Below, piece after piece: positions 7,477 through 15,712 of a stretch of DNA of 64,000 nucleotides. The translations under genes and the position numbers were made by a program. The stretch is from an uncultured Eubacteriales bacterium. Its GTDB lineage: Bacteria > Bacillota > Clostridia > Oscillospirales > Oscillospiraceae. The DNA is taken from the NCBI GenBank assembly GCA_900319635.1, contig ONPF01000005.1:1-64000 (forward strand), given 5' to 3'. Under the pieces are notes generated by a model, which was given only the letters and a program-made list of their open reading frames with translations, ran no database searches and had not been told where the DNA came from. Position 1 is the first letter of the stretch. Each line of letters starts with the position of its first letter.

Positions 7477-9246
7477 ATGAAAAAGATGTTATCCGGCCTT
7501 CTGATGCTGGCCATGTTCCTGTCGCTGAGCCTTGCCGGCTGGAGCGCCCCGGCGCTGGCGGAGACGCCCGCGGATCGGGCGGGCAGCTATGTGATCGAGG
7601 AGCTGTACATGGACGGCGAGGACTATACCGAGGCCATGAAGACCCAGGGCTTCACCGTCACCCTGGTGCTGAACGAGGACGGCACGGCCCGTATGGAAAG
7701 CAGCAACACGGACGAGACGCTGACCTTCCGCTGGGATGAGGCGTACTTCATCTACGACAGCGGGGAGAAGACCCCCTATGAATACCAGGACGGCGTGATC
7801 CGCATGGAGGAAGACGGCAGCATCATGGTCTTCCGCAAGCTCAGCGGCGACGCGGAGGCGGCCGGGGAGCCCGAGGAGCCCGCGGACATCACCGGCACCT
7901 GGGTCGGCACACTGGATATGCGGGAAATGCTGGTGGAGAGCGCCGCCGATCTGGCGCCCTATCTGAAGATGGCGCCGGTCTTCGTCACCCTGGAGATGGA
8001 GGGGGACGGCAGCTATACCCTGCAGGTGGACGCCTCTCCCGCCATGGACGCCATGAAGGACGCCCTGCGGGATTACCTCAAGGCCTTCTGCGCGGAGAAT
8101 AACCTGACCGAGGAGCAGTTCGCGGCCTCCACGGGCATGACCGTGGACGAGGCGGTGGAGAGCTCCATGAAGGATGTGGACATGAGCGGCGCGATGCAGT
8201 CCGGCAGCGGCCGCTATCTGGAGAAAGACGGCGCGGTGGTCTGGGATCCCGGTGCCAACGCCATCCACGGCCTTTTCACCGGGGATTATCTGAGCTTCTC
8301 CGTGGAGCCCTTCGGCGATGTGCTGCTGAGCCGCCAGAAGCTGGACGGCGTCTGGATGGCCAGGGTGGACATGCGCGACATCCTTGTTGAGGAGACACCG
8401 GAGCTGGAGGACTACCTGGGGAGCGCCAACATGAACGTCTACCTGGTGCTGAAGGACGACGGGAGCTATGAGCTCATCGCCGACGGCTCCAGCCTGATCC
8501 CCGCCTTCCGGGAGGCTGCCTACAAGTATCTGGAGACCATGTGCGAGGAAAACGGCAAAAGCATCGACGATCTGCAGGAGCTCACCGGCATGGATGCGGA
8601 GACGATGCTGGATGCGCTGATCGCCGATATGGATCTGGAGGAGATGAGCGATACCTTCGAGGGCAGCTACACCCAGCGCGACGGCGCTCTGGTGCTGGAT
8701 CCCGGCCAGAACGAGACCGAGGGCAGCTATGACGGCATGCTCCTCACCATGGAGATCGAGGAGGAAAAGCTGATCTTCACCCGCTCCAGCTTCCTGGGCA
8801 CCTGGAACGGCTACCTGGGCGTGACGGAGATCTTCACCGAGGGCGATGAGGAGCTGGAAGGCTATCTGGAGAATGTGAAGATCGGTGTCACCCTGCAGCT
8901 GAACGCCGACGGCAGCTATACCGTGAGTCTGAATCCCCGTCCCATGCTGACCAGCCTCCACAGCGGCCTGCGCGCTTACCTGGAGGATGGGGCAAAGGAG
9001 CAGAATGTGACGCTGGAGGAGCTGGAGGCGAGCCTGGGCATGAGCCTGGACGAGTACATCGACTCCTTCCTGGCGGAACTGGGCGCGGATCAGCTGGCTC
9101 TGGAGGAGAGTGGCAGCTACACCGTGAAAAACGGCAGCATCCGCTTCCAGGAGGACGCCAGCGCCTTCGTGTCCGGCGTGTGGTTCGGCACCACCATGGT
9201 CGTGACCATGGAGGATGTGGGCGACGCCGTCCTGACCCGGAGATAA
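7477..9246 (+). CDS. Secreted protein with three tandem ~148-residue repeats
   Basis: This 589-residue protein has a signal peptide (MKKMLSGLLMLAMFL... cut near ALA-ET, residues 26-29) and no lipobox cysteine. Residues 140-288, 291-437 and 441-588 are three copies of one unit. Each opens with a G-(T/V)-W motif, runs through an acidic segment such as DMRE(M/D)LVE, contains (D/A)DGSY in a beta strand, then a helical segment with a G-M-(T/S/D)-x-(D/E) turn, and closes with a strand of the ExLxLxR type. The 35-122 region resembles the latter part of a unit. The alternating strands suggest a lipocalin-like or calycin-like barrel, but I do not recognise the family. It stands alone between its own promoter and terminator. 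Confidence 0.75.
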   Translation: MKKMLSGLLMLAMFLSLSLAGWSAPALAETPADRAGSYVIEELYMDGEDYTEAMKTQGFTVTLVLNEDGTARMESSNTDETLTFRWDEAYFIYDSGEKTPYEYQDGVIRMEEDGSIMVFRKLSGDAEAAGEPEEPADITGTWVGTLDMREMLVESAADLAPYLKMAPVFVTLEMEGDGSYTLQVDASPAMDAMKDALRDYLKAFCAENNLTEEQFAASTGMTVDEAVESSMKDVDMSGAMQSGSGRYLEKDGAVVWDPGANAIHGLFTGDYLSFSVEPFGDVLLSRQKLDGVWMARVDMRDILVEETPELEDYLGSANMNVYLVLKDDGSYELIADGSSLIPAFREAAYKYLETMCEENGKSIDDLQELTGMDAETMLDALIADMDLEEMSDTFEGSYTQRDGALVLDPGQNETEGSYDGMLLTMEIEEEKLIFTRSSFLGTWNGYLGVTEIFTEGDEELEGYLENVKIGVTLQLNADGSYTVSLNPRPMLTSLHSGLRAYLEDGAKEQNVTLEELEASLGMSLDEYIDSFLAELGADQLALEESGSYTVKNGSIRFQEDASAFVSGVWFGTTMVVTMEDVGDAVLTRR

Positions 9247-9261
9247 GACGCTTTTGACAGG

Positions 9262-9298
9262 GGAGGCCGCCCGCGCGCCGGGAGGCCTCCGTTTTTTT
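9262..9298 (+). terminator. Intrinsic terminator
   Basis: GGAGGCC (9262-9268) pairs with GGCCTCC (9284-9290), followed by seven T. Confidence 0.85.
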
Positions 9299-9323
9299 CA
9301 CAATTTGTATCCCCCCGGGGGGC

Positions 9324-9352
9324 TTGCGGGGGCGCAGCGGGGCGGCTATAAT
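9324..9352 (+). promoter_or_regulatory. Promoter for cbiMQO
   Basis: TTGCGG (9324-9329), a 17-base spacer and consensus TATAAT (9347-9352). The distance to the cbiM start is too short for a cobalamin riboswitch, and none was seen. Confidence 0.7.
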
Positions 9353-9392
9353 GACGGCAGATGCATCGAAAATCGGGATTTGAGGTGATTGT

Positions 9393-10451
9393 ATGCATAT
9401 GGCTGACGCGCTGCTGGCGCCCGCCGTTGCGGCCACCATGTATGTGGCCTCCGGGACCGCGGCCGGCATTTCCCTCCATAAGCTGAAAAAGGACGACGAT
9501 CCGGCCAAGCTCCCCACCATGGCGGTGACGGCGGCGCTGGTCTTCGCCGGACAGATGATCAACTACACCATCCCCGGCACCGGCTCCTCCGGCCACATGT
9601 GCGGCGGTATGCTGCTCTCGGCTCTGCTGGGGCCCCAGGCGGGCTTTTTGTCCATGGTGGTGATCCTCACCATCCAGTGCCTGCTCTTTGGCGACGGGGG
9701 GCTGATGGCTCTCGGCGCCAACATCTGGAACATGGCCTTTTACGGCTGCTTCGTGGGCTACTATCTGATCTGGCGGCCCATCATGAAGAGCGGGCTCTTC
9801 AAGGGCATGGGCGCAAAGGGCGGCCAGCGGGCCAAGATCCTTCTGGCGGCCGTCCTGGGCTGCGTGATCACCCTGCAGCTGGGCGCCTTCTCCGTGGTGC
9901 TGGAGACCAGCCTCTCCGGCATTACCGAGCTGCCCTTCGGCGCCTTCGTGGCGCTGATGCAGCCCATCCATCTGGCCATCGGCCTCATCGAGGGGCTGGT
10001 GACGGCGGCGGTGCTGCTGTTCGTGTTCGAGTCCAGGCCGGAGCTGCTGCGGGACGCGGATACCTCGGACGACAAGGTCTCCGCACGGATGAGCCTCAAG
10101 GCCACCATTGCGATCCTGGCTGTGATCGTGCTGCTGGTGGGCGGCGGGCTGAGCCTGCTGGCCTCCGGGAACCCGGACGGACTGGAATGGGCGCTCTTCG
10201 GCAACGCCGAGGAGGGCTATGCGGAGAACATGGGCCTGGATGAGGAGAAGTTCGGCATCGAGAGCGACGCGGCCGATACCGCGGCGTCCATTCAGGAAAC
10301 CACCGCGCTGCTGCCGGACTACGCCTTCCCCGACAGCGACAGCCCCGCGGGCACCAGCGTCTCCGGCGTGGTGGGCTCGGCGGTGGTTGCGGGCGTGGCG
10401 GTGCTGATCTGCCTGGCCGGCGGCTTCTTCCGGAAAAAGAAAAAAGCGTAA
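9393..10451 (+). CDS. cbiM: CbiM-type substrate-binding membrane subunit of an ECF metal transporter
   Basis: This 352-residue membrane protein begins MHMADALLAP, the CbiM N-terminus in which His2 helps bind the metal, and contains the family segment GTGSSGHMCGGMLL. Several hydrophobic spans follow. The C-terminal third carries a PDGLEWALFG motif near residue 265 and a last membrane span before a lysine tail, which matches the PDGLE (CbiN-like) accessory domain fused to CbiM. Together with cbiQ and cbiO downstream it forms an energy-coupling-factor importer for cobalt or nickel; which metal cannot be told from sequence. Confidence 0.88.
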   Translation: MHMADALLAPAVAATMYVASGTAAGISLHKLKKDDDPAKLPTMAVTAALVFAGQMINYTIPGTGSSGHMCGGMLLSALLGPQAGFLSMVVILTIQCLLFGDGGLMALGANIWNMAFYGCFVGYYLIWRPIMKSGLFKGMGAKGGQRAKILLAAVLGCVITLQLGAFSVVLETSLSGITELPFGAFVALMQPIHLAIGLIEGLVTAAVLLFVFESRPELLRDADTSDDKVSARMSLKATIAILAVIVLLVGGGLSLLASGNPDGLEWALFGNAEEGYAENMGLDEEKFGIESDAADTAASIQETTALLPDYAFPDSDSPAGTSVSGVVGSAVVAGVAVLICLAGGFFRKKKKA

Positions 10452-10488
10452 ACAGGTTTCAGTTTTCAGATTTCAGAAAAGCGGAAAC

Positions 10489-10512
10489 GGACAGGGGAAT
10501 TGACCCCTGTCC
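10489..10512 (+). terminator. Hairpin between cbiM and cbiQ
   Basis: GGACAGGGG (10489-10497) pairs perfectly with CCCCTGTCC (10504-10512). The T-run (TTTT at 10522) is short and displaced, so partial termination or mRNA-end protection is more likely than a full stop. Confidence 0.5.
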
Positions 10513-10533
10513 GCGTCCGCGTTTTGGTGCGCT

Positions 10534-11337
10534 ATGAACAAAATGGAAAAGGCGCTGCACGAGCTCAGCGAAATGGACGAGCTGGCAGCGGGCGCCTCCC
10601 CGATCCACCGGCTCTGCGCCCCGGGGAAGCTGCTGACCACAATTGCATATATCGCCGTGGTGCTCTCTTTCCCCAAGTATGACCTGAGCGGGCTGCTGGT
10701 GATGCTGCTGTACCCGGTGCTGCTGTTTCAGATCAGCGGCGTCTCGGTGGGGAGCTTTTTCTACAAGCTGCGGATCGTCCTGCCCCTGGTGATGGCTGTC
10801 GGCCTCTTTAACCCCTTCTTCGACCGGGAGATCCTGGTGACGGTGGGGGGCCTGGGCGTCTCTGGCGGCGTCATCTCCATGCTGACGCTGATGCTCAAGG
10901 GCGTTCTCTGCCTGATGGCCTCCTATCTGCTGATGGCCACCACGCCCATCGACGTGCTCTGCGCCGCCCTGCGGAAGTTCCATGTGCCGGGGACGCTGGT
11001 GACCCTGCTGCTGCTGACCTACCGCTACATCGGCGTGATGACGGAGGAGCTGGCCACCATGACCGAGGCCTACCATCTCCGGGCGCCGGGGCAGAAGGGC
11101 ATCCACGTCTCCGCCTGGGGCTCCTTCCTGGGGCAGCTGCTGCTGCGGAGCATGGACCGGGCGGAGGAGCTCTATAACAGCATGCTGCTGCGGGGCTATC
11201 ACGAGCATTTCCACTACGCCCCGGTGAAAAAGTGTAGCCTGGGGGACGCCCTTTGCACCTTCGGGTGCATCGCGGTCTTCGTGCTGCTGCGGATCTGGAA
11301 TGTGGCCGAGCTTGTGGGCGGCCTGTTTGTGAGGTAA
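10534..11337 (+). CDS. cbiQ: CbiQ transmembrane coupling subunit of ECF transporter
   Basis: This 267-residue integral membrane protein has about five hydrophobic spans (from IAYIAVVLSF to CIAVFVLLRIW). Two coupling-helix motifs with the family's A-R-G pattern are recognisable as HLRAPGQKG and MLLRGYHEHF. It couples CbiM to the CbiO ATPase. The start ATG has only a weak ribosome site, consistent with expression from the cbiM message. It ends 5 bases before cbiO. Confidence 0.88.
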   Translation: MNKMEKALHELSEMDELAAGASPIHRLCAPGKLLTTIAYIAVVLSFPKYDLSGLLVMLLYPVLLFQISGVSVGSFFYKLRIVLPLVMAVGLFNPFFDREILVTVGGLGVSGGVISMLTLMLKGVLCLMASYLLMATTPIDVLCAALRKFHVPGTLVTLLLLTYRYIGVMTEELATMTEAYHLRAPGQKGIHVSAWGSFLGQLLLRSMDRAEELYNSMLLRGYHEHFHYAPVKKCSLGDALCTFGCIAVFVLLRIWNVAELVGGLFVR

Positions 11338-11342
11338 GTAGG

Positions 11343-12065
11343 ATGATTGAATTTCAGAATGTGAGCTTTGCCTATGAGAAGGATCGGCCCGTGCTGCGGG
11401 ATCTGTCCTTCCGCATCGGGGACGGGGAGGCCGTGGGACTCATCGGCGCAAACGGCGCGGGCAAGAGCACGGTGATGAAGCTGCTGCTGGGGCTGATCGC
11501 CCCCACGGAGGGCAGCATCCTGGTTGACGGGATCCGGGTGGAAAAAAAGAGCCTGCCCGAAATCCGCCGGAAGCTGGGCTTTGTGCTGCAGAACTCCGAT
11601 AACCAGATGTTCATGCCCACGGTCTACGAGGACATGATCTTCGCCCCGCTGAACTACGGCCTGAGCCGGGAGGAGGCGGAGCGCCGGGTGGACACGGCGC
11701 TGGAGAGGCTGGGGATGCAGGAGCTCAAGCACCGGCACAACCACCGCATCTCCGGCGGCGAAAAGCGCATGGCCGCCATCGCCACCATCCTGGCCATGGA
11801 GCCGGAGGCGGTGCTGATGGACGAGCCCAGCTCCGCCCTGGACCCCTGCAACCGCCGGCGGGTCATCAACATCATCCGGGAGCTTCCCCAGACCAAGCTC
11901 ATCACCTCCCACGACCTGGACATGATCCTGGACACCTGTGAGCGGGTGATCCTGCTGTCCGGCGGACGCATCGTCGCCGACGGGCCGGCGGACGTGATCC
12001 TGCGGGACAAGGCGCTGCTGGAGGCGCACCGGATGGAGCTGCCCTTCTGCCTGGCGGGACGCTGA
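11343..12065 (+). CDS. cbiO: CbiO ATP-binding subunit of ECF transporter
   Basis: This 240-residue ABC ATPase has Walker A GANGAGKST (near 37), a Q-loop VLQNSDNQMF, an ABC signature RISGGEKRMA, Walker B AVLMDEP with SSALDP (D-loop), and the switch histidine in LITSHDLDM. The signature and the NSDNQ segment match the cobalt ECF ATPases. It is the last gene of the cbiMQO unit and is followed by a terminator at 12103-12136. Confidence 0.92.
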   Translation: MIEFQNVSFAYEKDRPVLRDLSFRIGDGEAVGLIGANGAGKSTVMKLLLGLIAPTEGSILVDGIRVEKKSLPEIRRKLGFVLQNSDNQMFMPTVYEDMIFAPLNYGLSREEAERRVDTALERLGMQELKHRHNHRISGGEKRMAAIATILAMEPEAVLMDEPSSALDPCNRRRVINIIRELPQTKLITSHDLDMILDTCERVILLSGGRIVADGPADVILRDKALLEAHRMELPFCLAGR

Positions 12066-12102
12066 AGCCGGGGACAGTGCGGAAAAGGAACAATCGGACC
12101 TG

Positions 12103-12136
12103 GGCCGCCCCTGCTTTGGCAGGGACGGCCATTTTT
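12103..12136 (+). terminator. Terminator after cbiO
   Basis: GGCCG-C-CCCTGC pairs with GCAGGG-A-CGGCC around TTTG, followed by ATTTTT. Confidence 0.8.
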
Positions 12137-12167
12137 CGACAAAAACCGCAAATGTGCGCCCGAGGGC

Positions 12168-12196
12168 TTGCGGAAGAAGGACGCAGCGGCTATAAT
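12168..12196 (+). promoter_or_regulatory. Promoter for the kinase-nagA-nagB operon
   Basis: TTGCGG (12168-12173), a 17-base spacer and TATAAT (12191-12196). The -35, the spacer length and the CGGC before the -10 match the cbiM promoter closely. Confidence 0.7.
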
Positions 12197-12292
12197 AAAG
12201 TATCTGACCATGCAAATGGGCGCGGAAATAGACAGAATACCGGCGGGCGCAGGCCTTTTTGCGGCGCTGCCGGAAGAGTGAGGATAGAGAAT

Positions 12293-13666
12293 ATGGATTA
12301 TCTGGGCATTTCCTACGACTATCGGAACAAGCCCTCCCTGGAGCCGGCGTTCATCCCCTTCGCCGTGTGGGAGAAGGCCTATCTCGCCGGGGCGGAGAGA
12401 CCCTTCAAGGTCGCCGTGGAACGAGACCATGGCAACGTCTCTGTCTTCTCCTCCCGCCTGCGGGGCCAGGAGTATGAGGCCGCAAACTACCGCTATATGG
12501 AGCGCTTTGTGAAGTTCCTGCTCTGGAGCGCGGGGGGACTGCGGGTCACCATCTGCGGCTGCGAGGAGACGGCGAAAAAGCTCCAGGCGGCCTACACCGT
12601 GGGCGGCGCCCGGGACTTCGACTGGCACTTCATGGACGACGTCTTTGAGAGCGGCTTCGAGATCGTCCTCAGCGACGAGGCGCATTTCCCCAAAGAGCAC
12701 GAGGCGCCCCGCCCCGCCGGCGGCCATCTGAACGGCTGCCGCATCGGCTTTGACGCCGGCGGCTCCGACCGGAAGGTCTCCGCCGTCATCGACGGGGAGA
12801 CCGTCTACTCCGAGGAGGTCATCTGGCACCCCAAGCAGTCCACGGATCTGCGCTACCAGTATGAGGGCATCGTGGAGTCCTTCAAGACCGCCGCCTCCAA
12901 AATGCCCCGGGTGGACGCCATCGGCGTCTCCTCCGCGGGCACCTTCGTGGGCAACGCTCCCATGGTCTGCTCCCTCTTCATCAAGATCCCCCGGAAGTAC
13001 CGGGAGGATGTGAAGAGCATCTATGACCGGGCGGCCAAGGAGATCGGAGACGTGCCCATCGTGGTGGCAAACGACGGGGACGTGACCGCCCTGGCCGGCG
13101 CCATGAGCCTGGAGTCCGGCGCCGTCATGGGCATCGCCATGGGCACCAGCGAGGCCGCCGGCTATGTGAACCCGGAGGGGAAGCTTCTGGGCTGGTTCAA
13201 CGAGCTGGCCTTCGCCCCGGTGGATCTGCAGGAGAACGCCGCGCAGGACGAGTGGTCCGGCGATCATGGCGTGGGCTGCAAGTATTTCTCCCAGGACGCG
13301 GTGATCCGTCTGGCCCCCCGGGTGGGGATCACCCTCTCGGATCGGCTGAGCCTGGCGGAGAAGCTCAAGGAAGTGCAGAAGCTGGCCGAGGCGGGGCACG
13401 AGGGCGCCCGGGAGATCTTTCGGAACATCGGCGTGTACCTGGCCCACACCCTCTCGCTCTACGCCCGCTTCTACGACCTGCGGACCCTGCTGGTGCTGGG
13501 GCGCGTGGCCTCCGGCCTGGGGGGCGATCTGCTGATCGAGGAGTGCAACCGGGTGCTGCGGGAGGAATACCCGGCACTCTATGAAAAAATCACGGTTATG
13601 CTGCCGGACGAGAAGGCGCGCCGCGTGGGACAGAGCATCGCGGCGGCCAGCCTCCCGGAGATTTGA
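12293..13666 (+). CDS. ROK-like sugar kinase, probable amino-sugar kinase
   Basis: This 457-residue protein has a C-terminal ASKHA/ROK-type kinase fold beginning near residue 145 with GFDAGGSDRKVSAV (phosphate 1 loop). A second glycine-rich segment ISSAGTFVG-like, VVANDGDVTAL (catalytic aspartate region) and GIAMGTSEAAG follow. The first ~140 residues precede the kinase core and are not obviously homologous to a DNA-binding domain, so it is not a ROK repressor. The ATG at 12293 is chosen because MDYLGISYD opens the coding-like stretch. Immediately downstream nagA and nagB suggest it phosphorylates N-acetylglucosamine or a related amino sugar; that substrate is inference. Confidence 0.7.
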   Translation: MDYLGISYDYRNKPSLEPAFIPFAVWEKAYLAGAERPFKVAVERDHGNVSVFSSRLRGQEYEAANYRYMERFVKFLLWSAGGLRVTICGCEETAKKLQAAYTVGGARDFDWHFMDDVFESGFEIVLSDEAHFPKEHEAPRPAGGHLNGCRIGFDAGGSDRKVSAVIDGETVYSEEVIWHPKQSTDLRYQYEGIVESFKTAASKMPRVDAIGVSSAGTFVGNAPMVCSLFIKIPRKYREDVKSIYDRAAKEIGDVPIVVANDGDVTALAGAMSLESGAVMGIAMGTSEAAGYVNPEGKLLGWFNELAFAPVDLQENAAQDEWSGDHGVGCKYFSQDAVIRLAPRVGITLSDRLSLAEKLKEVQKLAEAGHEGAREIFRNIGVYLAHTLSLYARFYDLRTLLVLGRVASGLGGDLLIEECNRVLREEYPALYEKITVMLPDEKARRVGQSIAAASLPEI

Positions 13667-13674
13667 GGTGGGCC

Positions 13675-14796
13675 ATGCTTTTTACAAACGCAAGAATCTT
13701 TGTCCCCTGGGTGGGCTTCGTCCCCGGGGGCTTCACCGTGGAGGACGGCCGCTTTCAGGAGCTTTTCTTTGAGGAGCGGGAAGGCGGCGTGAATCTGCAG
13801 GGTGCGAAGGTGCTGCCCGGCCTGGTGGACGCCCACACCCACGGCGCCATGGGCGCGGACTTTTCCGACGGAGACCCGGAGGGGCTGCGGCGCATGGGCG
13901 AGTATCTGGCCAAAAACGGCGTCACCAGCTTTGCCCCTACCTCCATGACCCTGCCCTATGAGACCCTGGCGGCGGCCTTTGCCACCGCGGTCTCCCTCCG
14001 GGAGAATCGTCCGGCGCCCTGCGCCCGGGTGGCCGGCATCCACATGGAGGGACCCTTCTTCTCCGAGAAGAAAAAGGGCGCCCAGAACGGCGCCTATCTC
14101 AGACTGCCGGATTTCGAGGCCTTCCAGAGACTCTATGAGGGCTGCGGCGGCCTTGTCCGCATCGTGGACGTGGCGCCGGAGCTGGAGGGCGCGGCGGACT
14201 TCACCCGCAAGGCCTCCAAGCTCTGCACCGTGTCCGTGGCGCACACCGACGCGGACTATGAGGCGGCCTGCGCCGTCTACGAGGCAGGCGCCAGCCACCT
14301 GACCCACCTCTTCAACGCCATGCCCGCCATTCACCACCGCAAGCCCGGCGTCATCGGCGCCGCCTCGGAGCGGGAGACGGTGACGGCGGAGCTCATCTGC
14401 GACGGGCTCCATGTCCATCCCGGCGCCGTGCGCATGGCCTTCATGCTCTTCCCCGGGCGCATCTGCCTGATCTCCGACTCCCTGCGCTGCTGCGGGATGC
14501 CGGACGGGGAGTACGAGCTGGGCGGCCAGCAGGTCTTTCTCAGCGGGGGCGTGGCAAGACTTGCCGACGGCACCATCGCCGGCGCCGCCTCCAACCTGTT
14601 CCGGGATCTGCAAAACGCCGTGGCCTTCGGCGTTCCCCAGGAGGAGGCCATCCTCTCCGCCACCCTGATCCCGGCCCGGGAGCTGGGGCGGGAGAGCGAG
14701 ATCGGCGTCATCGCCCCGGGGCGCTTCGCGGATTTTCTGGTCTGCGGCGAGGATCTGAGCCTGCAGAATGTGTATTTGGGAGGAGAAAAGCTGTGA
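13675..14796 (+). CDS. nagA: N-acetylglucosamine-6-phosphate deacetylase
   Basis: This 373-residue amidohydrolase has PGLVDAHTHGAMG (metal histidines near residue 55), GIHMEGPFFS (metal-binding glutamate), VAHTDADY, and HLTHLFNAMP with the substrate-contact NAM motif. CDGLHVHPGA and CLISDSL (catalytic aspartate) follow. All are hallmark NagA segments. It deacetylates GlcNAc-6-P to GlcN-6-P. The start is the ATG at 13675 behind TTGAGGTG; the stop overlaps the GTG start of nagB. Confidence 0.93.
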   Translation: MLFTNARIFVPWVGFVPGGFTVEDGRFQELFFEEREGGVNLQGAKVLPGLVDAHTHGAMGADFSDGDPEGLRRMGEYLAKNGVTSFAPTSMTLPYETLAAAFATAVSLRENRPAPCARVAGIHMEGPFFSEKKKGAQNGAYLRLPDFEAFQRLYEGCGGLVRIVDVAPELEGAADFTRKASKLCTVSVAHTDADYEAACAVYEAGASHLTHLFNAMPAIHHRKPGVIGAASERETVTAELICDGLHVHPGAVRMAFMLFPGRICLISDSLRCCGMPDGEYELGGQQVFLSGGVARLADGTIAGAASNLFRDLQNAVAFGVPQEEAILSATLIPARELGRESEIGVIAPGRFADFLVCGEDLSLQNVYLGGEKL

Positions 14797-15518
14797 AAAT
14801 CATCCGTGCAAGAGACTATGACCATATGAGCCGCCAGGCGGCCAACATCATTTCCGCCCAGGTGATCCTGAAGCCGGACTCCGTGCTGGGTCTGGCCACG
14901 GGCTCCAGCCCCATCGGCACCTATCGGCAGCTGATCGAGTGGTACCACAAGGGCGACCTGGACTTTGCCCAGGTGCGCACCGTGAACCTGGACGAGTATG
15001 TGGGGCTTGCTCCCGAGGACGAGCAGAGCTACGCCTGCTTCATGCGGCGCAATTTCTTTGACAACGTCAACATCTATCCCTCGAACACCAACATCCCCTA
15101 CGGCCTCAATACCAACGCCGCGGAGGAGTGCGCCCACTATGACGCGGTGATTCAGAAGCTGGGCGGCATCGACCTGCAGCTGCTGGGCCTGGGCCCCAAC
15201 GGGCACATCGGCTTCAACGAGCCGGCGGAGTTCTTTACCAAGGGCACCCACAAGGTCAGCCTGTCGGAGGCTACCATCCAGGCCAACAAGCGCTTTTTCG
15301 AGAAGGAGGAGGACGTGCCCCGCTATGCCTACACCATGGGCATCTGCGACATCATGCAGGCGGAGCGCGTGGTGATGGTGGTCTCGGGCGAGGCCAAGGC
15401 GGCCGTGGTGCGGGAGGCCTTCTTCGGCCCAGTGACGCCCCAGATCCCGGCCTCCATTCTCCAGCTTCACAAGGACTTCACCCTGGTGGCCGACGAGGCT
15501 GCTCTGAGCGAGTGCTGA
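14793..15518 (+). CDS. nagB: Glucosamine-6-phosphate deaminase
   Basis: This 241-residue NagB has LGLATGSSPIGTY (sugar-phosphate loop), VNLDEYVGL (catalytic Asp-Glu pair), GLGPNGHIGFNEP (catalytic His and Asn) and MVVSGEAKA. It converts GlcN-6-P to fructose-6-P and ammonia. The GTG start at 14793 is preceded by GGGAGGAG and is translationally coupled to nagA by overlap. Length is normal for the family. Confidence 0.95.
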   Translation: MKIIRARDYDHMSRQAANIISAQVILKPDSVLGLATGSSPIGTYRQLIEWYHKGDLDFAQVRTVNLDEYVGLAPEDEQSYACFMRRNFFDNVNIYPSNTNIPYGLNTNAAEECAHYDAVIQKLGGIDLQLLGLGPNGHIGFNEPAEFFTKGTHKVSLSEATIQANKRFFEKEEDVPRYAYTMGICDIMQAERVVMVVSGEAKAAVVREAFFGPVTPQIPASILQLHKDFTLVADEAALSEC

Positions 15519-15712
15519 GACACTCTCCAAAATCATGAATCCCATGGCGGCAGGCCACTCCACTTTCTGGTCTGCGGCACATGAAAAAAGGAGGAAAAAA
15601 TCGCCCGGGCTCGGGCTGCGGCAGTGTGGAGACCTGCCGTAACGCGGCGCATCCCGAAGCGGATGACCGCGAGGGCGCTTTTTGCGGAGGCAGAGCGTCC
15701 GGAGCCGAAAAT

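Noticed and set aside
9299..9392. Metal or cobalamin riboswitch upstream of cbiM
   Set aside because: Only about 40 bases separate the promoter from the start codon, and no known riboswitch core fits.
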